Shown here: positions 1 to 8,555 of the stretch, in pieces
Position numbering within the stretch: the first letter of the stretch is position 1
Layout of the letters: every line of letters starts with the position of its first letter
Assembly (NCBI RefSeq): GCF_900240995.1
Contig: NZ_LT965953.1
Coordinates: 1,747,018 to 1,811,017 of the forward strand
Direction: 5' to 3'
Length of the DNA stretch: 64,000 nt
From: Bacillus sp. Marseille-P3661
GTDB taxonomy: Bacteria; Bacillota; Bacilli; Bacillales; Bacillaceae_J
The notes under the pieces: generated by a model
The model's database searches: none
What the model saw: the letters and a program-made list of their open reading frames with translations, nothing else
What the model was told of the DNA's origin: nothing
Made by a program: the position numbers and the translations under genes

Positions 1-295
1 ATTGATCAACATCTTTTACAAGTGACTCTTGGTTACGAAACTCTAAATCACCTCTATGATTTTGATATCGTAAATATTCCTCAATGTTTCTCGCTTCCTG
101 TTGCACACTAGATATCAATTCACGTTCTTGGTCCTTGAAGATCGTTAGGTACAGAATTGAATAAACAACAATGATAAAAAGGACGAGGAAAAGCATAAGT
201 AAACCACTGTATAATAAGGTTAATCGAAATTGTGTTCTTTCAAAAATGTCTCTTTTACGAAAAAAATGGATGGAGGAGCGACTTTTAGCTCTCAA
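1..295 (-). CDS. Sensor histidine kinase, N-terminal part (cut by window edge)
   Basis: Reading the minus strand from a TTG at 295 gives about 98 open codons that run off the left edge. The product begins with a short basic cytoplasmic segment (RxKxRSSIHFFRKRD), then one clear membrane helix (LLYSGLLMLFLVLFIIVVYS) and the start of an extracytoplasmic sensor region (ERELISSVQQEARNIEEY). This is the usual N-terminus of an OmpR-partner kinase. The TTG lies inside the last codons of the preceding response regulator gene, with a G-rich ribosome site about 8 bases upstream, so the two are translationally coupled. The catalytic H-box and ATPase domains are outside the window, so the kinase call rests on topology and on gene order. 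Confidence 0.8.
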   Translation of the reverse strand, partial: MRAKSRSSIHFFRKRDIFERTQFRLTLLYSGLLMLFLVLFIIVVYSILYLTIFKDQERELISSVQQEARNIEEYLRYQNHRGDLEFRNQESLVKDVDQ

Positions 296-959
296 CTTTA
301 TAGCCCACCCCCCTAATACTTTGGAGTAAATCCTGTTTTCCAACTATATTTAATTTTTTTCGAAGTAATTTAATCGTTGCATCAATAGTTTTTGTCGATA
401 CATCGGCATCAAAGCCCCAGATTCGATCAAGAATTACCTCTCGCGGAAGAACTTGTCCTTTATTTTGAACTAACAAATCTAGTAATTGGAATTCACGTGG
501 ACTTAACTGAATTTCCTCTTTGCCCTGAATAACTTTTTGACTCGTTCGATTAATGACCAAGCCATGAATAGCAATCTGATCCTCTATTATTGGGGCATAG
601 TTACGACGTGTAAGTGCACGTAAGCGAGCAAGGAGCTCCTCGATTTCAAATGGCTTGATGAGATAATCATCGGCTCCCGCATCTAAACCGTTAATGCGAT
701 CTTCCACTGCATCCTTTGCAGTTAACATTAAGATTGCCCTGGAGTAGCCCTCGCTTCTAAGTTTTCGGCAAACGGAGGTACCATCTCCGTTCGGCATCAT
801 CCAGTCCAATATTAAAACATCATAATAGGATACTTTGACATATTCATATGCATCTTCTCCATCCATCACCCAATCAACCTTGTAGCCAGCCTTCTTCATT
901 AACATAAAGCGAATTAATTCACCAAGCTGCAGATCGTCCTCTGCTAATAGAATATTCAA
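285..959 (-). CDS. OmpR/PhoB-family response regulator
   Basis: The product has a receiver domain (about residues 1-115) with the acidic pair EDD at the N-terminus, the phosphoacceptor Asp in LILDWMMPNGDG and the switch Lys in DYLIKPF, followed by a winged-helix DNA-binding domain (LSPREFQLLDLL to GVGYKVES). It should bind DNA when phosphorylated by the kinase encoded immediately downstream. The longest frame opens with GTG at 968, but AAAGAGGTG abuts that codon. The TTG at 959, spaced about 7 bases from the ribosome site, is the more likely start. The gene follows the peptidase remnant and the PspA pair on the same strand, so envelope stress is a plausible input, but the stimulus is not visible. 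Confidence 0.93.
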   Translation of the reverse strand: MNILLAEDDLQLGELIRFMLMKKAGYKVDWVMDGEDAYEYVKVSYYDVLILDWMMPNGDGTSVCRKLRSEGYSRAILMLTAKDAVEDRINGLDAGADDYLIKPFEIEELLARLRALTRRNYAPIIEDQIAIHGLVINRTSQKVIQGKEEIQLSPREFQLLDLLVQNKGQVLPREVILDRIWGFDADVSTKTIDATIKLLRKKLNIVGKQDLLQSIRGVGYKVES

Positions 960-1039
960 GTTACACACCTCTTTTTTTACCAGTCAATATTATTTCTATT
1001 AATACTACTCTTATAAACACTTTAAGGAAAGATAAATGG

Positions 1040-1085
1040 CATGAAAAACAATAAACAATACCCACCGCAACGCAGGTTACGGTGG
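1040..1085 (-). terminator. Putative intrinsic terminator after the M50B-like pseudogene
   Basis: An imperfect inverted repeat CCACCGCAAC-GCAG-GTTACGGTGG (1062-1085) is followed on the minus strand by a T-rich tract (TATTGTTTATTGTTTTT). It sits between the peptidase remnant and the response regulator and would separate their transcripts. Confidence 0.5.
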
Positions 1086-1121
1086 ATATTAAATAGAGAG
1101 GAAATTTCGTGCAGATTTATT

Positions 1122-1849
1122 TTAATTCGAAACGATGAAAATTTGATGAAAAATAGAAAAATACACCCAAGGTACCTGAGTGAATTCGAAATAAACTTGT
1201 GGAATCCCTACGTTAAACACGAAATTACTGACGATATAATAACCTGCTAAGAGGGATTGACCAACTAGTAAAAATCCTAAAATTATCGATGGAATCCATT
1301 TGACTCTGGCCACAAACCCCTTTATTTTTCGATGAGCAAAGCTTTCTTTGCATATAGTAAGGGAAGTCAATAAAGATTGAACCAAAATATATGATGCCAA
1401 CACACTAGCTGTAACCATAATTGCCCGTTCATTACCAAGATAGATCGGTAATGCTAGGGCAGCAATAAAAGACAGAGCCCATAAAAGTTCAAGAGCGCGG
1501 CGGATCCACAACAACATTGAAACAGCAATTAGACCTATAACAATATATAACATCAACCTATAGTTGTAAGTAGAAACAAAGTAAAAAGCTCCAATTGCCG
1601 CTATTAACGTTACTGTATCACACACATATGAAATAAACGTATGTTTGAATGTTTGCGAGTAAGCAGTCTCCAGGCATCGCCTTTTTTTAACAACTTGATT
1701 TGATTGCTTTTCCCTCCAGACAAAAGGACCCTACTCACTTCATGAAGCAGCGAATAAAAGTTCAAAAGATACGTTCGAACATAAGGTAGTTTAGTTACAA
1801 CAAACGCTGCCGCCATGTAAACAATAATTGTCAATGAATGCATCTTCAT
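1122..1849 (-). pseudogene. M50B-like membrane metallopeptidase, frameshifted
   Basis: Two overlapping frames together give one membrane protein of about 240 residues. The upstream frame (from 1849) holds an N-terminal helix, PYVRTYLLNFYSLLHE and SGGKSNQIKLL; the downstream frame continues with ISYVCDTVTLIAAIGAFY and several more helices ending near 1122. Reading passes cleanly from one to the other with a single -1 shift at about 1638-1642 (RKHSNI then TFISYVC), so one base appears to be lost. In the M50B-like family the first part carries HExxH with a GG motif after it; here the motif reads HEVSR, so the second zinc His is also missing. It is either a decaying gene or a sequencing error in a catalytically altered member. 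Helices and order match the family well. Confidence 0.7.
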
Positions 1850-1870
1850 TATTCTCCTTTCTTTTTAATA

Positions 1871-1906
1871 AGAAAAGGAAGCACCAAAGAATGAAATGGT
1901 ACTTCC
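1871..1906 (-). terminator. Intrinsic terminator after pspA
   Basis: On the minus strand GGAAGTACC and GGTGCTTCC pair around a 12-base loop and are followed by TTTTCTTATTAAAA. It lies directly after the PspA-type gene stop and before the peptidase remnant. Confidence 0.65.
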
Positions 1907-1930
1907 TCCTAGGTCATACATAAACTTGCT

Positions 1931-2593
1931 TTACGATAGTGCCTCTTTTTCACTTTTTAATTTCACTAATTCTCTATTTAATTCTTCCTCGTTTACATAA
2001 GATGTTTCGTATTTAACTAATGGATTGGAAAATGAATTGCCTGCTTGTACCTCTGCTTCCATTAATAAAATACGGTCTTCTGAACGAGCCAATCCTCTTA
2101 AAATATTGTCAGTTTGGAATGAACCAGCAACTTTTTGAATGTCCTTAATTGACTGTGCAACGTTTACACGTGAAGCTAAAAGGATTTTCTTATGTTGCAG
2201 TTCATTATATGTTTGGTGCAGTTCATCCACTTTTTCTGTTAGCATTTCAGTCTGCTCTTTAATCACTTCATATTGCTGCTCATAAAGACTTAACTGCTTT
2301 TCATACGTAAGTTTTTCTTGTACAGCCAATTTAGCAATGGTCTCCTCATCTTGGTCAAGAGCCAGTTTCGCCTGACGTGTTCTTTTTTCCACTACTGCTT
2401 TTGTTTCCAAAATAAGTGCTGCTTGTTTATTTTCTGCAAAAATCTGACGTGATAAAGCTCTTTGTGCTTTTATAATTTCTTGCTCCATTTCTCTAGAGTA
2501 TTCGTTTAGCATCGCAATTGGATCTTCAAGGTTATCAAGCCATCCATTCATATCAGCTTTTGCTATCGTTTTGATTCTTTTAAATAAACCCAT
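1931..2593 (-). CDS. PspA/IM30-family protein
   Basis: A 220-residue, almost wholly alpha-helical coiled-coil protein beginning MGLFKRIKTIAKADMNGWLD. That start is typical of the PspA/IM30/LiaH family: an N-terminal amphipathic helix, then DPIAMLNEYSREMEQEI. Family members coat stressed inner membranes as ESCRT-III-like assemblies and limit proton leakage. The frame also has an ATG at 2602 that overlaps the TGA of the preceding gene (ATGA), but AAAGGAG is too close to it; the ATG at 2593 is spaced about 9 bases and matches the family N-terminus. Coupling to the upstream membrane-protein gene implies joint production. A terminator follows. Whether it is functionally LiaH-like or PspA-like cannot be told. 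Confidence 0.9.
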   Translation of the reverse strand: MGLFKRIKTIAKADMNGWLDNLEDPIAMLNEYSREMEQEIIKAQRALSRQIFAENKQAALILETKAVVEKRTRQAKLALDQDEETIAKLAVQEKLTYEKQLSLYEQQYEVIKEQTEMLTEKVDELHQTYNELQHKKILLASRVNVAQSIKDIQKVAGSFQTDNILRGLARSEDRILLMEAEVQAGNSFSNPLVKYETSYVNEEELNRELVKLKSEKEALS

Positions 2594-2598
2594 TTTAA

Positions 2599-3003
2599 TC
2601 ATTCTCCTTTTTTGTTCATTACATTATTTTCCCATTGATCTAATACACTTGCTTTTTGTGTCGATATAGGTCTTTGTGAACTCATTAAAGATGTATCTAT
2701 AAACGTTTGCATTGAGGAAACTTTCGATTTTCTTCTTAGCCATTTCACTACCAAAAACAAAACGACAAGCCCTACAATTAAGAAAAGTAGGAATCCAAAC
2801 CAAGAAAATCCATTATAATGTTGGTGCCCCATGTGTTGCGGTCCCCAACCATGGTGTGGGGTCATACCTTTTGGGCCATGTCCATGGAAACCATCAGCAA
2901 GAGCGCGTAAGCCTCCAAATAGAAAATGGAATACATTCATAACTAGGATCATTGTCGCAATGTTAACCGTCCAGAATATGCCTTTTTTCACTTTTGCATT
3001 CAT
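2599..3003 (-). CDS. Small His/Gly-rich membrane protein paired with PspA
   Basis: The start at 3003 is set by GAAAGGAGGT 10 bases upstream; the longer open frame has no ribosome site. The 134-residue product has a first membrane helix (GIFWTVNIATMILVMNVFHFLF), a His/Gly-rich loop (residues about 38-62, GFHGHGPKG...HHGWGPQHMGHQHYNG), a second helix (FGFLLFLIVGLVVLFLVVKWL) and a basic cytoplasmic tail. The stop codon overlaps a potential ATG of the pspA gene. The arrangement suggests a membrane partner or anchor for the PspA-type protein, and the His-rich loop could bind metal ions. Both roles are inference; I do not recognise the family by name. Confidence 0.8.
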   Translation of the reverse strand: MNAKVKKGIFWTVNIATMILVMNVFHFLFGGLRALADGFHGHGPKGMTPHHGWGPQHMGHQHYNGFSWFGFLLFLIVGLVVLFLVVKWLRRKSKVSSMQTFIDTSLMSSQRPISTQKASVLDQWENNVMNKKGE

Positions 3004-3186
3004 CGCATTCGTACCTCCTTTCGTACTTGATGTTTGTAGTTTAGTAGACTTTGGTGAAAACTTAGTGAAAAAGAAAAAATGTAAAATTGATAGATCTATT
3101 TTTATCCCGACACAGATGCTCATTAGTACAATAAATATGGAAATAGGTTAAAGGGTAAATAGGTGGTAGTCATGAACTTTTGAAGC

Positions 3187-3310
3187 ATGCACTTCAGACC
3201 AGTAATCTACTTTATGAAAGTAGCGGAATATTTAAGTTTTACGGAGGCCAAATTGAAAAAACCTGGTGTATTTAGCTAGTAGCATAACAATACAACAGGT
3301 TGTACCTAAT
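3187..3310 (+). pseudogene. Fragment of a LysR-family regulator N-terminus
   Basis: The plus-strand frame from ATG 3187 reads MHFRPVIYFMKVAEYLSFTE, which matches the opening helix-turn-helix of LysR-type regulators (L.YF..VAE..SFT.AA). It then diverges and stops at 3274; a neighbouring frame continues LASSITIQQ, like the recognition-helix region. Only about 40 codons survive, so this is a relic. It occupies much of the 400-base gap between the PspA pair and the UDP-glucose dehydrogenase gene; nothing else is recognised in that gap. Confidence 0.5.
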
Positions 3311-3411
3311 AATATTTGAAACTATATTTAATTCTAAAATTCATAACTGTTACTTACCTTTCTTATTCAACAACCTACATTTGCTGAACAAGAAATGGCA
3401 CATTAGATTAT

Positions 3412-4737
3412 TCAATTAATATCAATTTCTCCAATAACAGGTCTACCGGTCGAATGATATTCTATATTGTAATGACTTGTTTCGTCGAGGGGAAAACAAT
3501 TTCTTCCATCGAAGATAATGGGGGTTTTCATTAGTTCTGCAAATATTGTTAAAGGCAGTTCCTTAAACTCAGACCACTCTGTAACGATCACTGCTAAGTC
3601 GGCACCTAGTAGGGTTTCATCTATGTTTGAAGTTAAGACTACTTTATTTGATAATATGCTTTTTGCTTTTTCCATGGCAATTGGATCATATGCAAATACT
3701 TGTGCACCTTCTGATAGAAATTGTTCAGAGATTGCCAAAGAAGGTGCATTGCGAATATCATCGGTATTTGGTTTAAATGCCAGTCCTAATAAAGCTATTT
3801 TTTTATCTTTTAAAGTACTAAAACGATTTTTAGCCTTTTCGACTATACGAACAGGTTGTTTATGATTGACGTTTATTACTGTTTCTAACATTTCAAAATG
3901 GTATCCCGCTTGATCAGCGATTTGCAACAGCGCTGCAGTATCCTTAGGGAAACAAGAACCTCCATATCCAACACCCGCTTGAAGAAATTGCTTTCCAATT
4001 CGAGAATCTAACCCAATTCCTCTCGCAATTTCATCTACATTTCCCCCAAGTTTTTCACATACATTCGCAATTTCGTTCATAAAACTTATTTTCATTGCTA
4101 AAAATGAATTTGCAGCATACTTAATCATTTCAGCACTGTAAAGATTCGTCTTCATAATTGGAATATGAAATCTCTTATTAATATCTTCGATAACCGCTGC
4201 GGCCTGCTCATTTTCATAACCTATAATAATACGATCTCCTTTAAAAGTATCTTCAATCGCTGATCCTTCTCTTAAAAATTCAGGATTAGAAATCACTTCA
4301 ATCCGAATGGTAGGATCCTTTACTTTCGTTTGAATGAATTCCTTAATAAACTTATTCGTTCCAACTGGGACAGTACTTTTTATAACAACGATTACGTCTT
4401 TTGTCACATGAACAGCAATTTCATTTGCAACATGATTTACATACGTTAAATCTGCTGATCCATCTTCTTTTATCGGCGTATCTACAGTAATATAAATGAC
4501 TTCAGCATGCGCAAGGCCGACTTTATAATCTGTAGTAAATTGCAATGTACCTTTTTTTATATTTCGTTTTAGTAAATCTTCTAAACCTGGTTCATAGAAA
4601 GGGGAATGGCCTTTTTTCAACATATCAACCCTAGTGGAATCCACATCTATGCATGTCACATGATGACCTATTTCAGAGAGACAAGCACCTGTTACAAGAC
4701 CAACATATCCGATTCCTATAATTGTTAAGTTTCTCAT
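3412..4737 (-). CDS. ugd: UDP-glucose 6-dehydrogenase
   Basis: A 441-residue enzyme of normal family length. It has an N-terminal NAD-binding fold with GIGYVG at residues 8-13, the central helix-rich domain (STVPVGT at 121-127, NPEFLREGSA at 151-160), the catalytic Cys262 in GYGGSCFPKD, and a C-terminal UDP-binding domain (LGLAFKPNTDD). It oxidises UDP-glucose to UDP-glucuronate in the cytoplasm with two NAD+. It is the last gene of a six-gene minus-strand operon whose first gene is a nucleotide-sugar epimerase, so the two probably supply a UDP-uronic acid to the glycosyltransferases between them. In Bacillus the same reaction is carried out by TuaD for teichuronic acid, but no other tua gene is present here. 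Confidence 0.95.
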   Translation of the reverse strand: MRNLTIIGIGYVGLVTGACLSEIGHHVTCIDVDSTRVDMLKKGHSPFYEPGLEDLLKRNIKKGTLQFTTDYKVGLAHAEVIYITVDTPIKEDGSADLTYVNHVANEIAVHVTKDVIVVIKSTVPVGTNKFIKEFIQTKVKDPTIRIEVISNPEFLREGSAIEDTFKGDRIIIGYENEQAAAVIEDINKRFHIPIMKTNLYSAEMIKYAANSFLAMKISFMNEIANVCEKLGGNVDEIARGIGLDSRIGKQFLQAGVGYGGSCFPKDTAALLQIADQAGYHFEMLETVINVNHKQPVRIVEKAKNRFSTLKDKKIALLGLAFKPNTDDIRNAPSLAISEQFLSEGAQVFAYDPIAMEKAKSILSNKVVLTSNIDETLLGADLAVIVTEWSEFKELPLTIFAELMKTPIIFDGRNCFPLDETSHYNIEYHSTGRPVIGEIDIN

Positions 4738-4810
4738 GGTTGCTTTACATACCCTTCTTCAAAATTCAAAGTCAGATTGCTTATAATAAGCATTACTTCT
4801 ATCGTTACAT

Positions 4811-6289
4811 TCAATTTTTCCATTCATATAAAACAAGATGATGATATACTGGATCAAATAATTCTTGAGAAGTAAACTCAGCTCTTTTTATTACTGATTT
4901 TTCCACATTAATTCCTTGGCTCTTAAACCCTTCTATAACATGGCCAGTGACAAAAACTTTTTGATGGCCATACTCCTTTACGAGCTGTTGAAATAATTCG
5001 TACGTCCAAACTCTTTCATAATTAAATTGCACTTCAAGATATTCCATTATTCTCGTTTCTTCCCAAGCAAATACAAGGACTGGGCCTTTTTGTTTTTCTA
5101 AGTATTGACTAAGCTGATAGGTTGCAGGAAGTTCATGTTCCTGTATGTGCATGTACTGGTTTCCTATGAAAAACTGATAAATTATTAATGAAAGCAAGAC
5201 AATAGTAGTACCCTTTAAATGTTTTACAACATTCATTTTTAATAGTAACCAAAATCCAATGAAAATTAGTAATGGGGCAATGTGTCTCGGTTTATCAATA
5301 TTTTGGGCGAAAAGAGCCCAAAGAAAATAAGCGAATGTACCTGCTGCTAACAAGCAATAAAACGCTTTTTGAGCTCCGTTCATACTTACCTTTTTGTAAC
5401 CTAACAATAATGCTATAATAGAAAATCCAACCAATACCACTATTGATTTCCCCGTTAGTCCAACCCAAATTAGGTTATGACCGATTAAAGTAAGTAAGCG
5501 GCTAAAAAGCGGGGTTTTATCCTCAGTCACAGCTCCTCCCCACTCATTAAAATGGCCATTAGTAAAAGAAAAAGCTAGACTAAAAAATCCTTCCAAGTTT
5601 CCTTCTGATACCAATAAAGCACTTACCCATCCTAATTGAAAAAGTACCGCCAATATGAAAAGGGTTACCATTTTTATCCATTTATTTTTATGTACACTAC
5701 GCTTCCAATAAATGAACCATAGCCCAATGATCATAAGCCCGAATGCTAGATACGATAACCTTGTTCCCAACAATAAACCAAAGAATAATAAAGGGAATAT
5801 TTGATATAAAAAATGATTTTTATCTAAGGCAAGTAAAACACTCCACAAAAACCACCATAGCATACTAATAGCTGCAGCTTCAGACATGGGCATTGAGGAA
5901 AGCACGTTCATATAAGGAAACGTTTGCCACATTAAAACAGCCAGTAAACTATATTGAATTTTAAAATACCGTTTGGCAATGAAAAACATAGGTACTGCAG
6001 ATAGTCCCATCATAATTTTATTAAAGATCACTAACGCTGCAACTGGATCAGCAAACCATTTATTGACAACCATTCCACCCCAAACAAAAATAGGATAACC
6101 AGGAAAATGCGGCTGCATCATTCGGATATCAAAACGTTCCAACGCTAAAGCAAAGTCAACCTGATCCCAAGTAGCAGCATATGTACCTATGTAATAGAAA
6201 CGATTAATCACTACAAATAATATACCTAGAAAGAGCAGCAAACTGATAATCTTCTCTCTTTTAATCCTATTAAGCTTTTTATTTATCAT
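4811..6289 (-). CDS. GT-C-type polytopic glycosyltransferase, probable
   Basis: A 492-residue integral membrane protein with about 10-12 helices. After the first helix comes an extracytoplasmic loop with TYAATWDQVDFALALERFD and PHFPGYPIFVWGG. An acidic residue after the first helix and a following PxxPGxP-like stretch are typical of GT-C enzymes (ArnT/PMT-like), which use polyprenyl-phosphate sugars outside the membrane. A soluble C-terminal tail of about 100 residues follows the last helix. Start at 6289 has AGGAG 7 bases upstream. Its neighbours are a GT2 of the polyprenyl-phosphate glycosyltransferase type and a flippase-like protein. It may transfer the sugar that the GT2 loads on undecaprenyl phosphate; donor and acceptor are unknown. 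Confidence 0.75.
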   Translation of the reverse strand: MINKKLNRIKREKIISLLLFLGILFVVINRFYYIGTYAATWDQVDFALALERFDIRMMQPHFPGYPIFVWGGMVVNKWFADPVAALVIFNKIMMGLSAVPMFFIAKRYFKIQYSLLAVLMWQTFPYMNVLSSMPMSEAAAISMLWWFLWSVLLALDKNHFLYQIFPLLFFGLLLGTRLSYLAFGLMIIGLWFIYWKRSVHKNKWIKMVTLFILAVLFQLGWVSALLVSEGNLEGFFSLAFSFTNGHFNEWGGAVTEDKTPLFSRLLTLIGHNLIWVGLTGKSIVVLVGFSIIALLLGYKKVSMNGAQKAFYCLLAAGTFAYFLWALFAQNIDKPRHIAPLLIFIGFWLLLKMNVVKHLKGTTIVLLSLIIYQFFIGNQYMHIQEHELPATYQLSQYLEKQKGPVLVFAWEETRIMEYLEVQFNYERVWTYELFQQLVKEYGHQKVFVTGHVIEGFKSQGINVEKSVIKRAEFTSQELFDPVYHHLVLYEWKN

Positions 6290-6328
6290 AGCTACTCCTC
6301 ATTTCCAACTCACTAATCTGTTATTAGC

Positions 6329-7102
6329 TTACAAATCATTTACTTTTTTGTAGCCCATTGACTTTGTAAGAAGATGTGCAGTTTGATCAATGTTCACTTT
6401 TTGAACTGGACGTCTCATCTCTTTATTAATGGCTGGAAAAACAGATGTGATATAAGCCTTGAATTTAATAAAAGACTGTCCTTTTGTACGTACATGATAT
6501 TGAATGGGTACTTCTTGAACACGAAAACCTTTTCGCACTAAATTCAGAGTAATAACTTGAGCGTAATTATAATTATGTATAATCTCAGCATTCTCCATCG
6601 CTTGTCGACTAAATGCCCGCATGCCCGATTGACCATCGTAGATCCACGTTCTTAGCAATAGCGATTGCAGCATCGTAAAGAAGTAATTACCTAACCGCCG
6701 ATGAATTTTCATCCCTTGAATGGATCCAAGAAATCTTGAACCCATTGTATAATCTGCTTTCCCCTCAAAGATCGGTGCTAATAGATCCGGAATTTGTTTG
6801 GCTGGATATTCGTTATCCGCATCAATCATAACCGCTATATCTGCACCAAGTTCATAAGCCTTTTTCAAACCAGTTCGAACCGCTGCACCTAAGCCTTCAT
6901 TTTTTTGTTTCTGAACTACAAAATCTACACCGGCTTTTTTGGCAATATGGACTGTTCGATCCGTCGAACCGTCATCTATTAACAAGACGTCAACCTTTAC
7001 ATTCGGGTGAAATGACCGCGGAATAGTTTTAATGACGTCTTGAATCGAATCTTCTTCATTATAAGCTGGTAAAAATACGATTATATATTGTTGACTTCCC
7101 AT
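6329..7102 (-). CDS. GT2 glycosyltransferase, dolichol/polyprenyl-phosphate sugar synthase type
   Basis: A 257-residue single-domain GT-A enzyme. It opens with FLPAYNEEDSIQDV, followed by the nucleotide-binding VLLIDDGSTDRT, the metal-binding DADNEYP (in place of DxD) and the QSGMRAFSR acceptor region. These are features of the DPM1/GtrB-like branch that load a sugar on a polyprenyl phosphate at the inner face of the membrane. No C-terminal membrane helices are present. The start at 7102 has AAAGGGG upstream and lies inside the end of the preceding phosphodiesterase gene (44-base overlap), so they are translationally coupled. Confidence 0.88.
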   Translation of the reverse strand: MGSQQYIIVFLPAYNEEDSIQDVIKTIPRSFHPNVKVDVLLIDDGSTDRTVHIAKKAGVDFVVQKQKNEGLGAAVRTGLKKAYELGADIAVMIDADNEYPAKQIPDLLAPIFEGKADYTMGSRFLGSIQGMKIHRRLGNYFFTMLQSLLLRTWIYDGQSGMRAFSRQAMENAEIIHNYNYAQVITLNLVRKGFRVQEVPIQYHVRTKGQSFIKFKAYITSVFPAINKEMRRPVQKVNIDQTAHLLTKSMGYKKVNDL

Positions 7103-8555
7103 CTTGATTCCCCTTTATCGCTTCTGTAAGTACTGGACCTCTTGAATGGCTTGGATATGGCGCACCTAACAGATAAGCCAATGTTGGTGCCATAGATACT
7201 AGACTATGTTTGTCTTCAATTTTTTGTCCTGATTGAATGTGCGGTCCATTCATAAAGAAAGGAACAAATCGTTCACCTTCATCTAAATGACCGTGTCCGC
7301 CAATTCCATCAGCCTGTCCATGATCTGCACAGATGATTAATGTCGTATTTTCCATTTTTCCATTGACTGCAAGCCAATCGACAAAGTTGTTGATCAACTT
7401 GTCAGCTTCCTCGATTTTTTCAATATATTCATCATATAGGACACCGCGACTATGACCTGTTTGATCCGTTCCGATCAGCTGCACGATAAAAAGGTCAGGA
7501 TCCTGTACCGCCATAATTCTTTTAGCACCTTCGATAATGTTTTTATCAGCCACATCATTTTTCATCACTGCTGTAACCGTATCCACATCATCTCCGAATG
7601 AATCTACGAGGTGGGCAATTCCTAGTAATCTACCTTTTTTCCCTATTTTTCTTAAAGAATCAAAAATACTTTCTACTTTGATCCCTAATTTCCAAACCAT
7701 ATTAGAGGTAATGCCATGTTCAAACGGATAGGTACCGGTAAACATTGATGAAAAACAGACCACCGTCCGAGCAGGATAGACCGTTTCCATATTGGTATAC
7801 TCTGTTCCTGTGTTCTTTAGGTGATCCATAAACGGAGTATGCGCTTCAGCAAACCGTTCTTTTCTCATTCCATCGACAACAATTACAATCACTTTCTCAT
7901 TTAAAGCTTGAGTTGTAGCAGGGATATTATTGGTATAGTCCGTATATGGTTTGGGTTTCCAATCAAATAAGTTATAATGCAAAATCCATGCGAATAGCAG
8001 TATTCCTAAACTCGCTACCAAACTGAAATAAATCAATGAAAGATCCATACCGATCATTGTATTCTGTCTATAAAAATAATCCCATAAACCTAAAAGTAAT
8101 AGAAACTTAGGCAGTTGCTCTTGTGCATTGCCACTTGTTGAATCACTATTCTTTAAAACTAGTTTCCAAAAACGCGTAAAGTTTAGCCAAGATGTTCCTA
8201 TGCGTAAGTGATAGTAAAATGTTCCCCAAAAGAAAACTGTAAAAAAGAAATATAGTCCGATTGCAAACAAAAGTAATGGAATGTTTACTTCATTCCATAT
8301 AATTAGAAATATAACAATAGGAATCCAAAGATAATTTCTGAGAAATAATGGAAAGTCATAGATAAAATAAATTGTAAAAAAAGGGATGACTAACAGTAAA
8401 CTAACCAGTAACGCAGTCCAGTCAAGACTTTCTAACTGACTAAACTGAAATATACACATCGTACCAAGCACAAAAATAGGAGTGAATGGTTTTCCCTCAT
8501 TTAATAGATTCCAACACCGTGCGGCAACTTTTTCAAATTTGGATGCATGTTTCAT
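7059..8555 (-). CDS. Membrane-anchored alkaline-phosphatase-superfamily phosphodiesterase
   Basis: A 498-residue protein. Residues 1-200 contain about six membrane helices; the rest is a type I phosphodiesterase/nucleotide pyrophosphatase domain. Metal-site motifs are VIVVDGMRKERF, the nucleophile Thr region YPARTVVCFSSMFTGTYPFEHG, GTDQTGHSRG, CADHGQADGIGGHGH and FMNGP. The fold hydrolyses or transfers phospho-groups; in this context it could release or transfer a phospholipid-derived head group or trim a polyprenyl carrier. It overlaps the GT2 gene downstream and the flippase gene upstream by a few bases, so it is clearly part of the operon. The substrate is not predictable from sequence. 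Confidence 0.85.
   Translation of the reverse strand: MKHASKFEKVAARCWNLLNEGKPFTPIFVLGTMCIFQFSQLESLDWTALLVSLLLVIPFFTIYFIYDFPLFLRNYLWIPIVIFLIIWNEVNIPLLLFAIGLYFFFTVFFWGTFYYHLRIGTSWLNFTRFWKLVLKNSDSTSGNAQEQLPKFLLLLGLWDYFYRQNTMIGMDLSLIYFSLVASLGILLFAWILHYNLFDWKPKPYTDYTNNIPATTQALNEKVIVIVVDGMRKERFAEAHTPFMDHLKNTGTEYTNMETVYPARTVVCFSSMFTGTYPFEHGITSNMVWKLGIKVESIFDSLRKIGKKGRLLGIAHLVDSFGDDVDTVTAVMKNDVADKNIIEGAKRIMAVQDPDLFIVQLIGTDQTGHSRGVLYDEYIEKIEEADKLINNFVDWLAVNGKMENTTLIICADHGQADGIGGHGHLDEGERFVPFFMNGPHIQSGQKIEDKHSLVSMAPTLAYLLGAPYPSHSRGPVLTEAIKGNQDGKSTIYNRIFTSL

Noticed and set aside
1041-1250. Plus-strand 69-codon open frame
   Set aside because: It runs antisense into the M50B-like pseudogene, has no ribosome site and contains the terminator hairpin.
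3004-3123. N-terminal extension of the His-rich membrane protein to 3123
   Set aside because: The extra 40 codons lack a ribosome site, and AAGGAGGT is correctly placed only for the ATG at 3003.
2712-3151. Plus-strand frames opposite the His-rich membrane-protein gene
   Set aside because: They are antisense shadows; the minus-strand frame has an excellent ribosome site and clear membrane helices.
3412-4737. Teichuronic acid cluster (TuaD context)
   Set aside because: The dehydrogenase is TuaD-like, but the other tua genes are absent and the neighbours are a polyprenol GT2, a GT-C enzyme, a phosphodiesterase and a flippase.
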